From assembly GCA_048201975.1 (NCBI GenBank), contig DBFBGQ010000011.1, positions 1 through 18,599 of the forward strand: a DNA stretch of 18,599 nucleotides, in the 5' to 3' direction. The DNA comes from Egerieenecus sp048201975. Lineage in GTDB: Bacteria > Bacillota > Clostridia > Christensenellales > Aristaeellaceae. The notes below the pieces were generated by a model. That model saw only the letters and a program-made list of their open reading frames with translations, had not been told where the DNA came from and made no database searches. Of the stretch, positions 16,012-18,599 are shown piece after piece. Made by a program: the position numbers and the translations under genes. How positions within the stretch are numbered: position 1 is the stretch's first letter; each line of letters starts with the position of its first letter.

Positions 16012-16041
16012 GTTTTTCACAATATTTCACGCATGAAAAAC
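16012..16041. promoter_or_regulatory. Candidate operator between the divergent promoters
   Basis: An 8-bp inverted repeat (gtttttca at 16012-16019, tgaaaaac at 16034-16041) has a 14-nt spacer. Within it TTTCAC occurs twice, at 16015-16020 and 16025-16030, exactly one helical turn apart. Direct repeats on one face of the helix are what AraC-family regulators usually bind. The site lies upstream of both promoters, as an activator site should. Confidence 0.4.
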
Positions 16042-16050
16042 AATGAAGAA

Positions 16051-16079
16051 TTGTCCCCTACCCCACGCCGTGCTATAAT
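16051..16079 (+). promoter_or_regulatory. Promoter of the AraC-type regulator gene
   Basis: TTGTCC (16051-16056) and a perfect TATAAT (16074-16079) are separated by 17 nt. The expected start is near 16086, giving a leader of roughly 30 nt before the TTG start at 16115. Confidence 0.7.
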
Positions 16080-16114
16080 TTATTTTATTATGAGAGAACG
16101 GTGGCGATTCTGCT

Positions 16115-18217
16115 TTGAATCAATATAAGCGGCTGCTAAAAAGCGTCCGTATCAGAAAGATCGTGCGGTATTTCGTTTTGTTGTTCCTACTGCCCTTCAT
16201 TCTGATTACGGTCCTGATTCTTCACAACCTGTTCGCCTCTTTCATGGAGCAGACCATGCAGGAGCAGCTTTTCCGCACGCAGCGCGCCATGGAAAACCTG
16301 CAGAATTGGCCCGTCACCTTTGAGCGGGTGGTAACCCTGCTGGTGGGCGACAGCAGTATCAATCTGTCAAAGCTGCATCTCTATAGCCAGCAAAGCGCCC
16401 TGCAAAGCCGGCTGCAGCTTGTAACCTTTGCACACACAGGCTTGGATAATATCTGGTACGAGCTGCCGGACGGCATGGGATTTCTCTCCGGGAACGACGC
16501 ACTCTCCATTCCCCGCATGAACGGGCAACGTTTTCATGTCAACGACTTTGGCGATGCGCAAGACAACTCCACCAGCCTCTACGATCGGCTCTGTAACGGC
16601 GAAATCCTGTCCGTTTTCGATCAATACAATGGTCACAACTGCCTGCTGTATCCCATGCTGATTCACCCTCCGCAGACAAACCAGCAGACCCTGCTCGTTT
16701 TTGAGGTAAATCTGGATACCATTATCCATGAATTGGAAACCCTGTTTGGCACCTTTCCGGGCATGGTCAGGCTACGGACGGCAAATGGTCAGGTATTATG
16801 CCAGTTGTCGCAGGCATATGCCGGAGAGTTTGCCGACCCGCTCCCCTGTCCGCAAAGCCTTTCCGAGCCATATGCCGTATGGACGTCCAGCCAGGGCGGA
16901 CTATTGCAGGGCGAACACATCATCCTTACAAGCGTCGCAAACTATCTATGGGCCATTGATCTCATCTCCCTCAACGACATGCTGGGCCACTTTCAAGTCA
17001 TGCAGTCCGTGTCGTTGTTGCTCATGATCGTATTGGTGCTGGGCTTCTGCGTATGCATCGGGCTCACGCTGCGCCTGTATCAACCCATCCGCTCCATTCG
17101 CGATTCTTTGTCCGGCATCGGGTCCACCACGGACGAAAATACCATTGACGACTATGAATATATTGAAAGCAGCATTGAGCTGCTCAGCAGCGACAATCAG
17201 CAGCTGCGCTCCCTGTTGCTTGAACACACAAAAAAATCCCGGGAGTTTGTTGCCGCTGCATTATTCTCCGGCCGCATCCGCAGCGTGGAGGAATTTCAAG
17301 AGATGTATGCCTTCTGCGGTTTTGTCCCCACCCGCAGGACGTACGTGATTCTTGCCGCGCCGGAGCTGCCGCCGGCATTGCTCCATCAATTGTCCGCCTG
17401 TGAAAATTACTTCTTGCAAACCACCAACCACTACCATACCGTCTTCTGCTGCGGCGCGGACCTGTTGCCTGGCCTGCAAAGCATGGGAGCAAGCTGCTCC
17501 AGCGAAGATTGGGCATTGATTCCGCTCCACTGTGCGCAAGCCTGGTTTGCTTGCTCCATGGGGCAGCGCGTTTTTACCCCCGTTTTATGCCAGCAGGCGC
17601 TGGAAAAAGCCGGAAAAGAGTTCCAGCAAACCTTTGATCAGGCGCGCAATGAAGGTCAATTCGATGCGCTCTATGCGCTGCGCCAGCAAACTGACAAGCT
17701 GCATGACTATGCATGCGCGCTGGCTGCATCCCTTTTGCAGTGGATGGAGGAGCTGAAAGATGTGCTGCTTGAGGACGCTTCCATCTTCTACATCTCCGCC
17801 AGCTCGTCCGTGGCGGATCAACGCAGCTCCATCAACACCCTGCTTTCCTTGATGGAGCAATGGCTTGAACCGGAGGAAAAAGAAGCCGTTGATATGCTAG
17901 AACAGATGTATCAATATATCGCGAAGCAATACGATTCCCCCGATTTTTCCATCAAGCAGATGGCCAGCGATTTTTCCATGTCCATTTCCGCGCTCAGCGG
18001 CTATTTCAAGAAAAAGGCAGGCGTGCTGCTGAGCGACTACATTACCGACATGAAAATGAAAAAGGCCACGCATTTGCTTGAATATTCCAATTTATCCACG
18101 CAAGAAGTGGGGTTAGCCATTGGTTATCTCAACGTCAATTCCTTTGCCCGGCGCTTTCAGCAGCTTTACCATATGAGCCCCAAGGAGTACCGAAGCATGC
18201 AGCGGACAAAGCAGTAA
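16115..18217 (+). CDS. Membrane-anchored AraC-family transcriptional regulator (YtdP-like)
   Basis: A 700-aa one-component regulator of the kind found beside LplB/YtcP/SBP transporters in Firmicutes. TM1 spans about residues 17-40 and TM2 about 298-322, flanking an external segment of about 260 residues that probably senses a sugar or a loaded binding protein. After TM2 comes RLYQPIRSIRDSL, a HAMP-like linker, then a cytoplasmic region of about 270 residues with short coiled-coil-like stretches. The last 100 residues are an AraC-type double helix-turn-helix: FSIKQMASDFSMSISALSGY, then MKKATHLLEYSNLSTQEVGL, GYLNVNSFARRFQQLY and SPKEYR. An in-frame TGA at 16091 limits the upstream extent, and the only plausible start is TTG at 16115 with GGTGG at 16100-16104. 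It diverges from the right-hand operon and probably activates it. Confidence 0.9.
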   Translation: MNQYKRLLKSVRIRKIVRYFVLLFLLPFILITVLILHNLFASFMEQTMQEQLFRTQRAMENLQNWPVTFERVVTLLVGDSSINLSKLHLYSQQSALQSRLQLVTFAHTGLDNIWYELPDGMGFLSGNDALSIPRMNGQRFHVNDFGDAQDNSTSLYDRLCNGEILSVFDQYNGHNCLLYPMLIHPPQTNQQTLLVFEVNLDTIIHELETLFGTFPGMVRLRTANGQVLCQLSQAYAGEFADPLPCPQSLSEPYAVWTSSQGGLLQGEHIILTSVANYLWAIDLISLNDMLGHFQVMQSVSLLLMIVLVLGFCVCIGLTLRLYQPIRSIRDSLSGIGSTTDENTIDDYEYIESSIELLSSDNQQLRSLLLEHTKKSREFVAAALFSGRIRSVEEFQEMYAFCGFVPTRRTYVILAAPELPPALLHQLSACENYFLQTTNHYHTVFCCGADLLPGLQSMGASCSSEDWALIPLHCAQAWFACSMGQRVFTPVLCQQALEKAGKEFQQTFDQARNEGQFDALYALRQQTDKLHDYACALAASLLQWMEELKDVLLEDASIFYISASSSVADQRSSINTLLSLMEQWLEPEEKEAVDMLEQMYQYIAKQYDSPDFSIKQMASDFSMSISALSGYFKKKAGVLLSDYITDMKMKKATHLLEYSNLSTQEVGLAIGYLNVNSFARRFQQLYHMSPKEYRSMQRTKQ

Positions 18218-18326
18218 GCATCGTCGGCGCCTCGCTTTCATCCCAATCCTTTGCCATGCGCAGGCACCGGACGCCGTTAACGTCCCAGGGCGCATCGCGG
18301 AATTTCTGCTTGCTCTTGAAATACCT
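18218..18326 (-). pseudogene. Possible decayed coding remnant
   Basis: The - strand reads RYFKSKQKFRDAPWDVN then GVRCLRMAKDWDESEAPTM with GC-rich third positions and a protein-like residue mix, but an in-frame TGA (18329-18327) precedes it and no start is visible. It then runs antisense into the end of the regulator gene. It may be a fragment of a lost gene; chance reading is possible. The rest of the gene-free stretch, 18327-18441, shows nothing I can name. Confidence 0.2.
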
Positions 18327-18441
18327 TCAGGCGCCAGCTTTTTGCATCCTCTGCAATTTTCGCGCATCCATGCAGATTCCTTTCATGCTCTGGGCCCTCC
18401 GCCTGCCTGCATGGTGGTTATCGCGCAAATATCACGGCTTA

Positions 18442-18599
18442 CGCAAAAGTGGCGGAAGCCACTTTTGCGAGGAAGCAAATTCGGTCAACCAGAGGTCGCC
18501 CGAATTTGTAAGGAATTGATTTTGCAAGCAAAATCAACAACCCGCCCCGCCGGCAAAGCCGTCGGATACGAATAAAAGTCAGAGGGGCTGCGGCCCCTC
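18442..18599. repeat. Cluster of five hairpins, possible structured RNA or dispersed repeat
   Basis: Five inverted repeats follow one another. (1) 18442-18469: 12-bp perfect stem, GGAA loop. (2) 18476-18508: 9-bp stem (caaattcgg arm), 15-nt loop with a small inner ACC/GGT pairing. (3) 18516-18537: 9-bp stem, CAAG loop. (4) 18547-18565: 8-bp stem with one mismatch, AAA loop. (5) 18582-18599: 7-bp stem, TGCG loop closed by C-G, ending at the window edge. GGAA is a GNRA loop and C(UGCG)G is a UNCG loop, both unusually stable in RNA. Open frames across this stretch look like chance. It could be a non-coding RNA, a palindromic intergenic repeat unit, or the regulator's 3' end region. Confidence 0.5.
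18582..18599. terminator. Possible terminator cut by the window end
   Basis: A 7-bp stem (gaggggc / gcccctc) with a TGCG tetraloop ends exactly at the last base. On the - strand it is followed, after GA, by CTTTTATT, a fair T-tract. Whether a T-run follows on the + strand lies outside the window. Confidence 0.35.

Noticed and set aside
16000..16022. CcpA (cre) site near GGCGTTTTTCA in the divergent region
   Set aside because: Aligned on the central CG, too many consensus positions fail, especially in the left half.
18256..18575. Open + strand frames across the hairpin region
   Set aside because: They lack ribosome sites and run through several perfect inverted repeats, and their products look random.
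18442..18599. CRISPR array
   Set aside because: The repeats are inverted and all different in sequence; no direct repeat with regular spacers is present.

Overview
The window looks like a carbohydrate-acquisition island from a Firmicute of the class Clostridia. The evidence is the LplB/YtcP-type sugar ABC transporters, the two solute-binding proteins (SBPs), a membrane-anchored AraC-type regulator and strong AGGAGG-type ribosome sites. The GC-rich third codon positions and SBP leaders ending in Ala without a lipobox Cys recall gut or rumen Clostridia such as Christensenellales, but that placement is only a guess. No tRNA, rRNA, CRISPR array, transposase or phage gene was seen.

Left block, + strand, 1-8027: the 3' end of a YtcP-type permease, an SBP, an intrinsic terminator, then three enzymes. 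These are an 860-aa unclassified protein that reads like an (alpha/alpha)-toroid polysaccharide lyase, a 749-aa protein with a C-terminal GH105 (unsaturated uronyl hydrolase) domain, and a DUF1861-type beta-propeller protein whose start overlaps the GH105 stop. The block ends at a strong bidirectional terminator (8085-8133).

Right block, - strand, transcribed from about 15940 down to 8137: LplB-type permease, YtcP-type permease, SBP, a four-Asp-box sialidase-fold protein, a NahK-like sugar 1-kinase, and a DUF4091/GH123-like glycosidase with an Asp-Glu dyad. A promoter candidate lies before the first permease and a weaker one before the kinase.

Regulation: a 700-aa membrane AraC regulator (16115-18217, +) diverges from the right block. 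The shared intergenic region holds a good promoter for each direction and, between them, a repeat pair that could be its operator. Downstream of the regulator are about 380 bp without a convincing gene but with a run of five hairpins reaching the window edge.

Working model (inference): an external polymer is cut to oligosaccharides, two transporters import them using an ATPase encoded elsewhere, and cytoplasmic enzymes finish the job. Lyase plus GH105 implies a uronic-acid polymer; the GH123-like enzyme plus HexNAc-kinase-like protein implies N-acetylhexosamine. Together they suggest a uronate/hexosamine substrate such as a glycosaminoglycan or bacterial capsule, although no sulfatase is present.
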